DNA from: Loripinus fragilis
Taxonomy: Eukaryota > Mollusca > Bivalvia > Lucinida > Lucinidae
Reading direction: 5' to 3'
Assembly: GCA_964019695.1 (NCBI GenBank)
Contig: OZ026524.1
Coordinates: 62,317,066 to 62,381,065 of the forward strand
Length of the DNA stretch: 64,000 nucleotides
Position 1 is the first letter of the stretch. Every line of letters begins with the position of its first letter. The translations under genes and the position numbers were made by a program. Below are positions 1 through 11,870 of the stretch, piece after piece. Under the pieces are notes generated by a model that did no database searches, was not told the DNA's origin, and saw only the letters and a program-made list of their open reading frames with translations.

Positions 1-2126
1 ATTTGGATAAATTGAGGATGAGTTCCATAAGTTGGATAAGTTGGACGGTAAGTTGGATGAGTTGGCTAGGTTGGACTGTAAGTTCGATGAGTTGGCTAAG
101 TTGAGGATGAGTTCGATAAGTTGGATAAGTTGTACTGTAAGTTCGATGAGTTGGATAAGTTGTACTGCAATTTCCATTAGTTGGCTAAGTTGTACTGTAA
201 GTTCGATGAGTTGGATAAGTTGAGGATGAGTTCGTTGAGTTGGATTAGTTGTACTATAAGTTCGATGAGTTGGCTAAGTTGAGGATGAGTTCGATGAGTT
301 GGGTAAGTTGTACTGTAAGTTCGATGAGTTGGATAAGATGTACTGTAAGTTCGATGAGTTGGCTAAGTTGGAATGTAAGTTCGATGAGTTGGCTAAGTTG
401 GAATGTAAGTTCGATGAGTTGGATAAGTTGAGGATGAGTTCGATGAGTTGGCTAAGTTGTACTGTAAGTTCGATAAGTTGGCTAAGTTGGTCTGTAAGTT
501 GGATGAGTTGGCTAAGTTGAGGATGAGTTCGATGAGTTGGATAAGTTGGACTGTAAGTTGGATGAGTTGGATCAATTGAGGATGAGTTCAATAAGTTGGA
601 TAAGTTGGACGGTAAGTTCGATGAGTTGGCTAAGTTGAGGATGAGTTCGATAAGTTGGATAAGTTGTACTGTAAGTTCGATGAGTTGGATAAGTTGTACT
701 GTAAGTTCGATTAGTTGGCTAAGTTGTACTGTAAGTTGGATGAGTTGGATAAGTTGAGGATGAGTTCGTTGAGTTGGATTAGTTGTACTATAAGTTCGAT
801 GAGTTGGCTAAGTTCGGCTTTAAGTTGGATGAGTTAGCTAAGTTGAAGATGAGTTCGATGAGTTGGATAAGTTGTACTATAAGTTCGATGAGTTGGCTAA
901 GTTGGAATGTAAGTTCGATGAGATGGATAAGTTGAAGATGAGTTCGATGAGTTGGATAAGTTATACTGTAAGTTGGATAAGTTGGCTAAGTTGTACTGTA
1001 AGTTGGATGAGTTGGCTAAGTTGGACTGTAAATTCGATGAGTTGGCTGAGTAAGACTGTAAGCTGGATGGGTTGGGTAAGTTGTACTGTAAGTTCGATGA
1101 GTTGGATAAGTTGTACTATAAGTACGATGAGTTGGCTAAGTTGGGCGGTAAGTTGGATGAGTTGGCTAAGTTGAAGATGAGTTCGATGAGTTGGATAAGT
1201 TGGACTGTAAGTTGGATGAGTTGGCTAAGTTGGAATAGAGGTTCGATGAGTTAGATAAGTTGAGGTTGAGTTCGATGAGTTGGATAAGTTGTACTATAAG
1301 TTCGATGAGTTGGCTGAGTTGGAATGTAAGTTCGATGAGTTGGATAAGTTGAGGATGAGTTCGATGTGTTGGATAAGTTGTACTGTAAGTTGGATGAGTT
1401 GGCTTAGTTGTACTGTAAGTTCGATGAGTTGGCTAAGTTGAGGATGAGTTCGATGTGTTGGGTAAGTTGTACTGTAAGTTGGATGAGTTGGCTTAGTTGG
1501 ACTGTAAGTTCGATGAGTTGGCTAAGTTGGACTGTAAGTTGGATGAGTTGGGCAAGTTGTACTGTTAGTTCGATGAGTTGGATAAGTTGTACTATAAGTA
1601 CGATGAGTTGGCTAAGTTGGGCGGTAAGTTGGATGAGTTGGCTAAGTTGAAGATGAGTTCGATGAGTTGGATAAGTTGGACTGTAAGTTGGATGAGTTGG
1701 CTACGTTGGAATGTAAGTTCGATGAGTTGGATAAGTTGAGGATGAGATCGATGAGTTGGATAAGTTCTACTGTACGTTCGATGAGTTGGCTAAGTTGTAC
1801 TGTAAGTTCGATGAGTTGGCTAAGTTGGACTGTAAGTTGGATGAGTTGGATAAGTTGAGGATGAGTTCGATGAGTTGGATAAGTTGTATTGTAAGTTGAA
1901 TGAGTTGGCTAAGTTGTACTGTAAGTTCGATGAGTTGGATAAGTTGAGGATGAGTTCGATGAGTTGGGTAAGTTGTACTGTAAGTTCGATTAGTTGGATA
2001 AGTTGTACTGTAAGTTCGATGAGTTGGCTAAGTTGGAATGTAAGTTCGATGAGTTGGATAAGTTGAGGATGATTTCGATGGGTTGGATAAGTTGTACTGT
2101 AAGTTCGATGAGTTGGCTAAGTTGAG
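1..2126. repeat. 30-bp minisatellite array upstream of the SH2 gene
   Basis: Tandem array of roughly 70 imperfect units. The commonest unit is 30 bp and joins AAGTTGTACTGTAAGTTC to GATGAGTTGGAT or GATGAGTTGGCT. A 29-bp variant carries AAGTTGAGGATGAGTTC. Because 30 bp is ten codons, long open frames run through it on both strands (a ten-residue repeat KLYCKFDELD on plus). The interspersed 29-bp units break the frame every few repeats, so I do not call a protein. Almost every 30-bp unit contains GTAAGT, the core of a 5' splice site. The array runs off the left edge, so its true length is unknown. Confidence 0.95.
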
Positions 2127-2350
2127 GCTTGTATAGGGGTTTTAGGGATACAGGATATTTGCCATTTTACTTCCAGGGATATAGGATACTGTCCATTTTA
2201 CTTCCAGGGATATGGGATACAGTGTTCAATATTTTCGTTTTTTTCAGGGATATTGAATATTTGGGAAATTTAATTATGGAGATATTTGCCAATTTATAAG
2301 GGATACTTGCTCGTATACTTCCAGGGATATGGGATATTGGGTACCCCCCT
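2127..2350. repeat. Short ~40-bp tandem repeat (CAGGGATATRGGATA)
   Basis: About five diverged units share the phrase TTACTTCCAGGGATATGGGATA. The block interrupts the 30-bp minisatellite: a remnant of that array (AAGTTGGATGAGTTGG) reappears at 2362-2377 on its far side. No coding potential is seen. Confidence 0.75.
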
Positions 2351-2389
2351 ATACAGGCCTCTAAGTTGGATGAGTTGGAAAAGTGCTTT

Positions 2390-2900
2390 GTGATTGGTCA
2401 ATAATAAAATTACGGGAAAGAAACTTCATATTTATTAGACAGATATATAGATTTGCTGCACGTTTTGAAACAACACCTCTCTTCTTTTGTTTTTTTAGGT
2501 TTACTGGTGCGGCTTAGAAAAAAGGACCTTGCAGTTTTGGTATTTTTTTCAATGAATTTTCCTCTCATGTAGGGTGCCCTCTTCCAGGGGCCAAAAAGTG
2601 GTAAAACATGGTAAAGACTTAATTTTAACAAAAAATGTTCTTAACCCGTATATACTGAACTCTTAAAGTGTTAATAGGGTGATGGATTGATACTCATTTT
2701 AACCTTGAGGATTCGCTAACAGCGTTCCACTCTATGGAGGTGTCCGGACACTGGGAGAACATATGACTACAACAACAACAACATGTCGGTAACCAGGGTA
2801 TCTCATTCTTGTTTATAGATTGAACTAGGTCCAAGCTGTAATTCTATGGCAGCCTCATTGTGCTTTAAGAGATTTGAGGACCACAGCTTACTTAAAGGCT
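2390..2900. other. Unassigned DNA between minisatellite and promoter
   Basis: Contains AT-rich stretches and short open frames only. I recognise no domain, tRNA or terminal repeat here. Confidence 0.5.
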
Positions 2901-3055
2901 ATAATATCTGGGGGCCCCCTTCTATGGATCTTAAACGACTGTCGTACAGCTAGTTACTTAATAGGCGCAACAAAAATGACGAAGAAAACCAGGAAGTAAA
3001 AGTTTGCGATCAGTTTCAAATGGGATTTACCTTCCCTGTCTGTGCATAGTTTGAA
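2900..3055 (+). promoter_or_regulatory. Putative promoter and 5' UTR of the SH2 gene
   Basis: Unique sequence immediately upstream of the first SH2-gene ATG. It contains CCAGGAAGTAA near 2989, a good match to an ETS-family binding site, a common element of metazoan core promoters. No TATA box is evident. The start site is inferred only from position; the ETS match is seen in the sequence. Confidence 0.4.
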
Positions 3056-3254
3056 ATGGAGCAGGAGGACGAAGAAATTGTGTATGCAAATGATGAAACA
3101 AGAGAAATTATAAATGTGAGTGAGTTGTTAAAGACACATTCACTTGCAGATCTATTGAAAGAAAACAAGAAGGAAATTAAAGAAAAAGAGATTCAGAATG
3201 AATGGTTTCACGGACGAATAGCAAGAGATGCAGCTGAAGAAATACTCAAAAAAG
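3056..3254 (+). CDS. First coding exon of an SH2-domain protein
   Basis: The ATG at 3056 has a good context (purine at -3, G at +4). It opens 66 codons: an acidic N-terminus (MEQEDEEIVYANDE), a Lys/Glu-rich helix around residues 25-47, then EWFHGRIARDAAEEILKK. That last segment is the conserved start of an SH2 domain: Trp of strand A, the HGR turn, and the alpha-A Arg with Ala-Glu/Leu spacing that helps bind phosphotyrosine. Coding ends at a consensus donor, AAG|GTACAA, after one base of a codon (phase 1); reading on hits a stop at 3266. The FLVR strand is therefore in a later exon. SH2 domains bind phosphotyrosine peptides in cytoplasmic signalling. No kinase or SH3 domain is visible, so a small adaptor is possible, but the family is not identified. 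Confidence 0.8.
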
Positions 3255-4140
3255 GTACAAGACTATAAGATTATAAGAATCTTTATAATGAGTTAGAATG
3301 TGAGTGGGGGGGGGGTATGAGTTTGAAACCTTGTATAGTTTTGTTGAAATTATTTTCTCTCTTCCACTGATTCTGATGAGAGTATTTAGTGAGTACTTGA
3401 TACGGATAAACCCTTTTGCAAAGCAGCGGTATAGGATACATTGACCACTACCATGATATGACTAAAATTGATGAAAAATACATAGATATAAAGCCTAAAA
3501 CAAACATGCACATTTCAGAGGGTTGGCGGGCGTATCGCCATGATAGACTGATTATCAAGGTTTACAATACATTTGGGCACAAATTTGGGTGCGACACACG
3601 TGTTAAACATAAAGGATCATTGACACTTGCTATGGGTAAATGCCTATGGTTTTCAGTAAAAATAAAAGTTTGTAAATAGTCCCTTTCTTCACCTTAAAGC
3701 TGCCCTGACCTGAGTACTTTATGGCTGTGAAATCCGTTTTCAATATTAAATGCTTCAAAGATGTAAAATTTTGGGTAGAACAATCAGTTTTACATTATGA
3801 TATATAGAAATCCGAAAACATTTTTTAAAATATCATTCCCCCCCGTGTGCCAGCAAAAGCTTTGGCATGTATATGTGTTACCGTATTTTTCACATTGTAT
3901 GGAAGTGGCTTGCTGGCACACGGGGGGGAAAGATGTTCAGCAGCCCAAAAACCTTGGGCCTAAGCCCATAAAATGCTTTTTCTACCAAATAAGAAATTAC
4001 TGACAGTAATGAAGTTCTCTAGAACCAACCTCCTAAATTGCTTTGTATTCTGTGCTAGTTTAATATAAAGTACTTAAAGATTAAAAGTAGAATTAGCAAG
4101 GTTTTATGCATTTTTTCATTAGAAAAAATCTCACTGTTAT
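3255..4140 (+). other. Start of the first intron of the SH2 gene
   Basis: AT-rich, with a G run at 3308-3317. The decamer-like CCCCCGTGTGCCAGCAA (3841-3857) is mirrored by TTGCTGGCACACGGGGG (3909-3925). The two arms form an inverted repeat of about 17 bp around a short spacer, a likely small fold-back element. No second SH2 exon is visible in this stretch. Confidence 0.45.
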
Positions 4141-4400
4141 TAAATGACACATTCTTTTGCAAACGTCCTGTACTTATCTATTTGCATGCTAGGGAATTGT
4201 TCATGTTTTTATTTTCGTCTGCTGAATTTCTTCAAAATTAAGTTTTTTTAAAAAATGAACCACACAGGACCACCATCGGAGTATCAAATAGTTTGGATCC
4301 AGATCAAGACCGACATTCTGTTGGTCTTCATCTGGGTTCAAACTGTTTGCAAAAGGCTATTGGCAGACGGCAGAATTATCCACTGGCATGCAAAGAGTTA
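4140..4400. repeat. Dispersed repeat, 'CTTTGCATGC...TCTGGGTC' family, copy 1
   Basis: Begins with TTTGCATGCTAGG, passes GTCTGCTGAATTTCTT and ends with ATCTGGGTTCAAACTGTTTGC. The same ordered blocks recur at 19580-20050, about 34240-34400 and about 41000-41130. Just inside the end lies a short palindrome (CCGACATTCTGTTGGTC; at 41049-41080 GATCAGACGCCGCATTCTG pairs with GGCGTCTGATC). The family is not named; it behaves as a non-coding interspersed repeat. Confidence 0.6.
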
Positions 4401-5295
4401 TAACAGGTAAATACTTTAGTGTTCAATATATTGTCTCATATAGGGATATACATGTATATATATACCATAAATATTCGGACACTTTAAATACATTTAACAT
4501 GCTATGCCCTTTAAACAAAGCAAAAGTAATATTCAAAGGATCTAGTCAGAATCAGTTTTACTTTCCAATGCTAAATGGGACACTTTCTTTCCTTCAAAAA
4601 TATTTATTTCTTTTGCTGAGCTTTCATTTTTGAATTATTTACGGTATATGTAGTCAAAAATGTACAGGTAACTTCTAAATTATCTCCCCAAAATCATTTT
4701 ATTACAAAACATATTTTGTTTTTAAAACAATTTCATCAATTATCGTGATCCGTTGATACTCTGCATATGGTATTTTCCAAAGATATCACCATGCCTACCA
4801 AATAAATCAAGAAAACGTGCAGAAATCACTTTTTAAACCACTTTTTATTTTCATGAAATTTCAGACCCCCTCCCCTTTCTACCCACCATAACTCTCGAGT
4901 GCGTAGGAATTTTGAAAATATTTTGCTAGCTGGCTCTTGCCATTAGATTCACCTATTGCACTGATACTACATGCACCACACTAGAAGCTCAAAAGCAGCG
5001 TTCTGGGAATCAGAAAAATAGGCGTATAAGGCCCAAACCGTCAATGATCCTTTGTTAACCAAACTTAGTGACGTCTTTGGCGTAACATTGCAATGTAAAT
5101 GACGTTACTTTTGCGCAAAATTTACAGAGGGTCCTTGTCTTTAGAAACCCATAGTTTACACAATTTAAGCACTAGGCAGATCAAAGTTCGATTTTTCTCA
5201 ATGAAATAAACCATATAAACATATTTTAAGTTAGTATGCATTTCTATCATGGCAGGGCCGATTTCACCCCTTCGTGAAGGGGTTTCACCCCTGTA

Positions 5296-5915
5296 CTTGA
5301 AAGTGTCCCATCTGCAAAATACTTAGGGGTCACTATATCAGAAGACCTCAAATGGTCCGAACACATCAACAACATCACCAAAAAGGCAAATCAAACATTA
5401 GGTTTTCTCAAGCGCAACATCGGGTCCATAACAAGGACCTGAAATCGACAGCATACAAAACCCTTGTCCGCCCACAGCTAGAGTATGCCTCTACTGTGTG
5501 GTCCCCCCACACAGATCTAGACATAAATAAACTTGAGTCTGTACAACGTAGGGCCGCTAGATGGGTAACCCGTGATTACCAATACACATCTAGCGTGTCA
5601 TCAATGCTTCAGGATCTCAACTGGCGCACCCTCGACCAACGACGTATAGATAGTCGACTGGTCCTTCTATACAAGGTCACATACGACCTAGTGGCCATTC
5701 CTGCCTCTGACTACCTGATCCGGAACACCCGCCCCTCTTCAAGAAATCACCCGATAGCGTACCGACAGATCACAACTCTAAAAGACTTCTACAAATTCAC
5801 CTTCTTTCCTCGGACAATAATACATTGGAACGCCCTACCACACCACATACCCACCCTGCCTACCTTGGCACAGTTCAGTACAGCTGTTTGCCAGGTAGCC
5901 CACTCCACTCCCTAG
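5296..5915 (+). pseudogene. 5'-truncated, frameshifted LINE reverse transcriptase (C-terminal part)
   Basis: Encodes the C-terminal end of a non-LTR retrotransposon ORF2. It starts mid-domain at LESVPSAKYLGVTISEDLKW, continues with HINNITKKANQTLGFLKRN, then a frameshift. It resumes as KDLKSTAYKTLVRPQLEYAS, TVWSPH and RRAARWVTRDY and ends at a TAG at 5913-5915. These blocks are typical of the Jockey/CR1/L2 group, after the catalytic YADD, which is missing. Comparing frames, one base is lost in the run around 5419-5424: the upstream frame reads NI, the downstream frame RVHNKDL. The 5' end is lost, as usual for LINE copies that failed to extend fully. Superfamily level is confident, clade less so. 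Confidence 0.85.
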
Positions 5916-6095
5916 ATACCAGCATCTGTTTTATCTTTTAACTTTACTAACACTCTCTATCGCACTGTACAAACTCATTTCACCCACTTTTTTCTATGCT
6001 TTTATTCCATCTAACACCCTTTAGCTCCTGGTATATACCGGAACACCACCTTACGTCCTCCTCGGAGGTTTAGGTGTACAGGAAGATAGATAGAT
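5916..6095 (+). mobile_element. LINE 3' UTR with GATA tail
   Basis: Directly follows the reverse transcriptase stop. It carries a hairpin-like CGTCCTCCTCGGAGG segment and ends in AGATAGATAGATAGAC, a short tandem tail of the type found at the 3' ends of some CR1/L2-like LINEs. The element covers roughly 5260-6095 in total. Confidence 0.6.
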
Positions 6096-6147
6096 AGACC
6101 TAGCCCTTTGTGTCAAAGCTGACTGATGGGGCCATCAAAGCTTACCT

Positions 6148-6170
6148 NNNNNNNNNNNNNNNNNNNNNNN
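6148..6170. other. Assembly gap (23 N)
   Basis: A run of Ns lies directly beside the left terminus of the large TIR element. It hides the left flank and so the left target-site duplication of that copy. Confidence 1.
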
Positions 6171-6635
6171 TACCGTGTAGCATCGACTCCGGAACTTGCT
6201 ACCAACTTTATCGATTATAAACAAATGGCAGGCATGACGACGGTAAGAAAAAGTTGTTATTATACTGTTTGATCACGGCGTTATGCGTTAAGATGGATAT
6301 ATTTTTATCTGAACATATTTATCTTTAAAATATACACCCAACAATGAAATGAAAGTGATTTTTAATTGACTTTTTTACTGTAATTGTAGCTGCCTGGTAC
6401 CGCGAAAAATCATGTTAGCTTCAAAACTCTCCTTGTAATCTTGTAAGTGGAGGATGCCAATTCAATCCGCTATTATGCACATGTATTGACATCACTAGTG
6501 TATATATTGAAACAAAAGTTTTCTCCAAAAACTAACGGAGCTGGATATAATTAAGAGAAATTTCCGACGACTGGAGTACGGCAATTTGCGACACAACACA
6601 GAATCACAGGACGGCGTCTTGCTAGTGAACAGTAC

Positions 6636-7137
6636 CACTGTAGTCATTCCACTACGGCAATTTGGGTCTCGTCACCTACTCCGGTGTTATAGTAAAATTA
6701 CCTTCAAATAAAAGCTGACAAAAATGAGAACTTTCGAATATGTTTGCTTTGAGATTGTATAGTCAAGTTAACAACCTCTGTGTTGTTTTTCCAAATCGGA
6801 GATAAAATCAGATCTTAAATGTGTTTTTATACAGTTATATTAAAAAATTGTCAATTACGGTTTCGTCAAAATTATACGGTTTCGTCATTGATTAATTGTC
6901 CACGATGACGAAACCGTAATTAGTCATTTCATGCCTAGACATCAAACGTTAAAGTTTTCATATAATTTTAAAGCTAAAAGATACAATGCGACTTTGATGA
7001 ACAAAAATAAATCGGAACCCAAGCATTTTCGGGCGTTGATCTGTGATTAAATGAAGAAATTGAGCATGATGAGAAAGTTACCTTAACACCGGAATAAGTG
7101 ACGAAACCCAAATTGCCGTAGTGGTATGACTACAGTG
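6636..7137. mobile_element. 502-bp MITE nested in copy 1, 5-bp target duplication
   Basis: Termini are CACTGTAGTC and GACTACAGTG, and inverted repeats extend about 60 bp with a few mismatches (both contain CTACGGCAATTTGGG). It is flanked by AGTAC at 6631-6635 and again at 7138-7142. The empty site survives in the second large copy, where a single AGTAC lies at 20771-20775. This proves the boundaries and the 5-bp duplication. The interior has inverted copies of GACGAAACCGTAAT and no ORF. Confidence 0.92.
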
Positions 7138-7499
7138 AGTACGGCGACTTATTTTGAAAATTTGAATTCTACTCGAAGAAGCTGTCGTTGGGAACCAACC
7201 AATGTCCGTAATAATTCAAGAGGGCCAGTATGGTCTATTATGGATACAAAGTACAAATTCGTGAAAGTATTCAATCAGATGTTCCCGGGTTTTACTATAC
7301 TGAGCGTGACGTTGAAAGGTGACGTCACAAGACATTATTTGTGATGAAATCGGAAATGTTTTTTATGGGTCAGCATTAAAACACCAAACCACCAATCCTG
7401 ACTTCAATTTTCCCTGTCCCATCACACACTCCAGCACACCAACTCAATAACAAACCCTTTACTTGCCCAGATAAATGAAACACTTCGAAAACCGTTGCC

Positions 7500-7760
<261 letters not shown>

Positions 7761-8239
7761 ACTGGGCATACATGTACGTCTAAGTGCACCAGGGTTTGGT
7801 GCTCATCGCATTTGCGCATGCGCGGATCCAGTTTTTCACTTTTATTTCGTCTGCTTATTTCACAGAGGGGCCCATATGCTTAGGTCCCTTACCCGTTTTT
7901 TTTATAACAGAAAACTATAGGCTAGTGCTTGTATTAATCGCCCTTTGAGAGGCCTTCGCATGATGCGCAAAAGTCTGCTTTAAAGGTTGTGGTTATCCTG
8001 GTCGTGAGATTGTATGGAATACGTGCTGGTTAGTTTGCGGTTGAGCCTGGTCCGATATAGTTTTGTGGAGGTTTGGGGTGCTTCCACGGACACTCTTAGC
8101 GAATTGTACTGAAAATGTTCAGGTATTCATGCGTGTATCCGGGGGAGGGGGCAGGGGTCTCTGGATCCCCTGAAAATCGCAGAAATATCGTATTCCCTTG
8201 CAATGCTGGTCCAGTGAAGAATCACAAAGTTGCCAACTT

Positions 8240-8320
8240 AGCATTCAATGTTAGGCCATCATCGGTTTGCTAGCAAATTCAATGGCGTTTCGCTGGTGGC
8301 CCGATGTCGTCACGCTAACA
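8240..8320. repeat. Hairpin repeat of the GGGCCATCATCGG family, copy 1 (decayed)
   Basis: AGGCCATCATCGGTTTGCTA followed by ATGGCGTTTCGCTGGTGGCC forms an imperfect stem. The same fold occurs near 26570, 32961, 53386 and 61880. It is absent from the second large TIR copy, so it inserted here later or was lost there. Confidence 0.6.
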
Positions 8321-8919
8321 GTGTCCCCTATCAAAAAAGTAAAAGTTGGACCCCTCTGCCAAAACATCATGCCCCCACAAGTATTGAGGCTTAACACCCC
8401 CTCCCCCAAAGCGTCCTAGCTACGCCTATGTGGTTTTCGTCTTGGTGCATCCAGAGTCGTTTGAACTCGATTTAAGTTTGAGTTCAATTGGCTTTGTGGT
8501 TGTGGGCTTCGGCTCGTATTATCACTTAAAAAATTTCCCTTACTACTAACACAAGTTTAAATTTTTACAAAAAAGTTTGGTCAACGCTGAACAATTCATA
8601 TTTCAGACCCTGACTGGGTGTCTAATCTCGATGCACTTACAATACAATCCAAGTCAAAATCGAGAGTACAGGTTAATTTTACAATTTGTAATAAGAGGAG
8701 TGGAAATATTATGTCCAAATATCCACCCACGGTTGAAGAAATTAACCAAACCACCACATTAAATAGAATTTACTGTCCTGCCAGCTAAGAGTGACAGTGA
8801 GAGCAACCTTCAGGATAGGATTAAAACGACATCTTCTAACGTGAGGTGTACTGTACAAGTTAATGTTTAACATTGTACTAGCATTGTACTATGTATACTT
8901 AACAACTGTAAACAACATA

Positions 8920-10252
8920 CACTCAGTGGTCATAAGTGAGTTCCCAAAATGGCAAACGTTGTTTTATTTGCAAATTGGTATAATTTCAAAACGAGCAATG
9001 CAAATTATTTGAAATTTTGAACATAAACTACTTGCTATTTTTCAACTTAAGAATGCTAAATTATTATAGAAATAAAATCATCTAGAGTTTGTGGGTGTTA
9101 TTCTTTACAACCACCTCTAATTTCTGAAACAGTTTGAAAATTGATGTGGGTTCTAAACTTCTTCCGTTTTTACATGACTATAGATATTCCTTTTTTTCTA
9201 AATATTTTGGTGATAATGGTGCAAATATGTTACAATCGTGAACTGTGAACAAGATGTGTTCTTATCTTCTTAATTTATTTACCGTCATATTAGGGGCGGG
9301 TGGGGTATTTGTACCCCTGACCCAAAAATCTAAGTTATTGAATGAATCCAGTTGGTAACTTCGCAACAAGTATCAGTCTTTCTAGGGTCTATATATGAGT
9401 GTTTGAAGCAATAAGTCTTTAAATGTTTCAGTCTTTGAAATGGAAAAGACAGCACCCAGCGATACCTAACCCATTGGTCAAATTTTGATTTACGAGGGGC
9501 TACCCAAACTTTCTTACGAAATCATAGGATACTTCTTCTTGAAAAAATAAATGTTCTGTAAAAATGTAACCCCAAATGGTTCTTTCAACTGAAAATAATT
9601 ATTACACAAATATTATATCACTGGTTATGCTGCTTGTGGCACCAATATCAGGACTGACAGTGAAAATTAGCAGATTTTTTTAGGATCCAACCATAGCTTA
9701 TATCCATCAACATTTATTCAAAAAATATTAGTTTCAAATAGAACACTGTTATGATACCTCGCAAAACATACATACATCATATTCCTGCATTTGTTTATTT
9801 AGTTTGTTTTTTACAGCCAAAGTAGGCCTATACTGCCGTCGGATCATTTTCATGGCATTATTTTCCATCCAGTTCTCTGCTCTGCATTATTTTATTTTCA
9901 GTGTCTATACTATTTTGAACTTAAGCATAATGTTTTCCCGTATATTTTGAATTTTTCTGCAAATTTTCAATTAAAAATATTACAATCTGACATTTTAACA
10001 GCAATTTTATAACACCTGCTATCTTTTTTGAAGAAATAAAGCCAACGTTTGTGATACACAATATCTCCATAGCTACAGATGATGACATCATACAATTTGG
10101 TGATGACGTAAACATATACCCTGTATATTCATCCAGTACAATTATCATTTGTGGAAATTGTCTTATTTGGCTACAAAAGACCATTGTTTCAGATCATATT
10201 TTTGTCAATTTCTTGTAAGCTGATTTGGGAACTCACTTATGGCCACTGAGTG
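8920..10252. mobile_element. 1333-bp mariner/Tc1-like element nested in copy 1
   Basis: Terminal inverted repeats of about 28 bp (CACTCAGTGGTCATAAGTGA at left; TCACTTATGGCCACTGAGTG at right) are flanked by TA at 8918-8919 and 10253-10254. The other large copy has the uninterrupted site AACAACATATAAC near 22350. Length, TA duplication and a CAGTGG terminus are those of Tc1/mariner. No DDE/D transposase block is seen; the longest minus frame (9921-10184) has none of the usual motifs, so this is a dead or non-autonomous copy. Confidence 0.85.
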
Positions 10253-10284
10253 TATAACGTCACTGTCACTCTTGGTTGGCACGA

Positions 10285-10690
10285 CAGTCGCTAATCAGTA
10301 AAATTTGGGCTCAAAAATCGCTAATCAGTAAAATTTAGACCCAAAAATCGCTAATCAGTAAACTTTACACCTAAAAATTAGTAATCAGAAGAATTAAGAC
10401 CCAAACTTCAGTATCTGTAAAAGTAGCCCCCTAAAATAGGTTATCAGAAACCGTTTATTATAAAAACGAATTGGAATAACTTTTTTCCATCGAAAACGCG
10501 TCATTTCGATATTTGGTATTTTTTCGCCCAAAAATCGCTTAGCATTAAATTTTAGGCCGAAATTCTCTAATCACTAGCACTTAACATTCCGCTATTCGGT
10601 CAAATTAACCCTAAATCGCTAATCGTTAACTTTTAAGGCCAATATTCGCTAATCGCTAAATTTTATGGCCATAATTCGCTAATCAGTAAT
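10285..10690. repeat. ~29-bp tandem array inside large TIR element copy 1
   Basis: Repeats of CGCTAATCAGTAAAATTT plus an ACCCAAAAAT spacer, about thirteen units that diverge toward the right. An equivalent array is at 22396-22935 in copy 2. It belongs to the element and is not a CRISPR: units are contiguous variants without unique spacers. Confidence 0.85.
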
Positions 10691-11559
10691 CCCCATTTAC
10701 ATGTGATTGGGTACTACGAGCAGCCAAACGCTCAGACTAGCCTGTGCATCCGCGCAGTCTCGCCAGGGCCTTTGCTGCTCTCAGATTTACGTCAGCGTCA
10801 GCATATTAAATAAAACGTTTGCGAATATGCGATAAGTACCAAAGTGTCGTGTGCTGGCCCATATCTGATGCTGAGGTGTTTGGTGTGGTGTGTTTGGGGA
10901 CATGGGGTTGTTTGAAGCTGGAAAGGCTGGTTTTGGTGTTCGTTTAGGATGATTTGGGTGGTTTGGGGAGTTTCACGGACAAACATGTCGATGCAAATTG
11001 CCGTACTGTAAATTTGATGTTTTTTTCAAGTTGCCGTACTTCGGACTGGTAAATTGCCGTACTCAAAGCGTTTTCTGTTTTTGATAATATATCAGTCAAA
11101 TCAAGATCATTACAAATAAAACTTATACCGAACGTGATTTCCAATATGCTCATTATTTTGGCATTGAAAATGAGGTGGAAAACGGTTTTAAACGATGCAG
11201 AAACAAACATTTTTCGATGGGACATGCTGTTTTAGCGGTACCAGCTGGCAGTGTTTCACGATGTTTTGTGACATACAGCAAGAATTGGTCATTTTTTGGC
11301 GGGCACGGACAAGTGTTTGACTTCTCTAAAGATGAATTCTATTAACTTCGAAGGCAGGCGCTCATTACAAACCACTAAAAACGTTTGACTCACCCCACTA
11401 CATGCCATGTCTGTGTTGACATTCGATTCACCTGGTAGCAAGTTCCGGAGTCGATGCTACACCGTGGTACTGCATAACAAAATAAGAAACAAACAACCAC
11501 ATAAACAATGGGAGCGACAATACACAATAAATCAACAACAACAGAACCAGCGCCTTATA

Positions 11560-11870
11560 GCGGACAGCAGCAGAAGCTACTGAGGGGAGGGGGCTTGAGT
11601 GTACGTTACTGGCGCCAATTATTCACTATAGATTCTGCTGTTGTTAAAACACACACAAAAAAAAATCGCATGGGGGTTTTCCTAACTTATGCAATGCATC
11701 ACCAAAGAGAAACAATCTAATCAAATTAACACATTATGATGAAACAAAGAAAAAGGCTCGCTACTCACAGATAGTCAGAGCTCTAGAAAACCTCAGCTTG
11801 AGCCACGGTGCGCCCAGCCAAAGACAAGCACTAGGCACCAACACATGATGAAAGTTTAAGGCCATGGTCA
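11560..11870 (-). mobile_element. Fragment of the Penelope-associated repeat (3' region)
   Basis: ATCAAATTAACACATTATGA, CTCACAGATAGTCAGAGCTC and CTCAGCTTGAGCCACGGTG match the downstream part of the dead Penelope-like element at 56210-56310 in the same orientation, and the reverse complement at 32130-32230. Only this non-coding part is present. Confidence 0.65.

Noticed and set aside
32..2066. Open frames of 60-105 codons encoding KLYCKFDELD-type repeats
   Set aside because: They are by-products of the 30-bp unit. Frames exist on both strands and are broken by 29-bp units; no start context or splice structure supports a protein.
10285..10690. CRISPR-like regular repeats
   Set aside because: Units are contiguous diverging copies without unique spacers, in eukaryotic DNA, inside a transposon.
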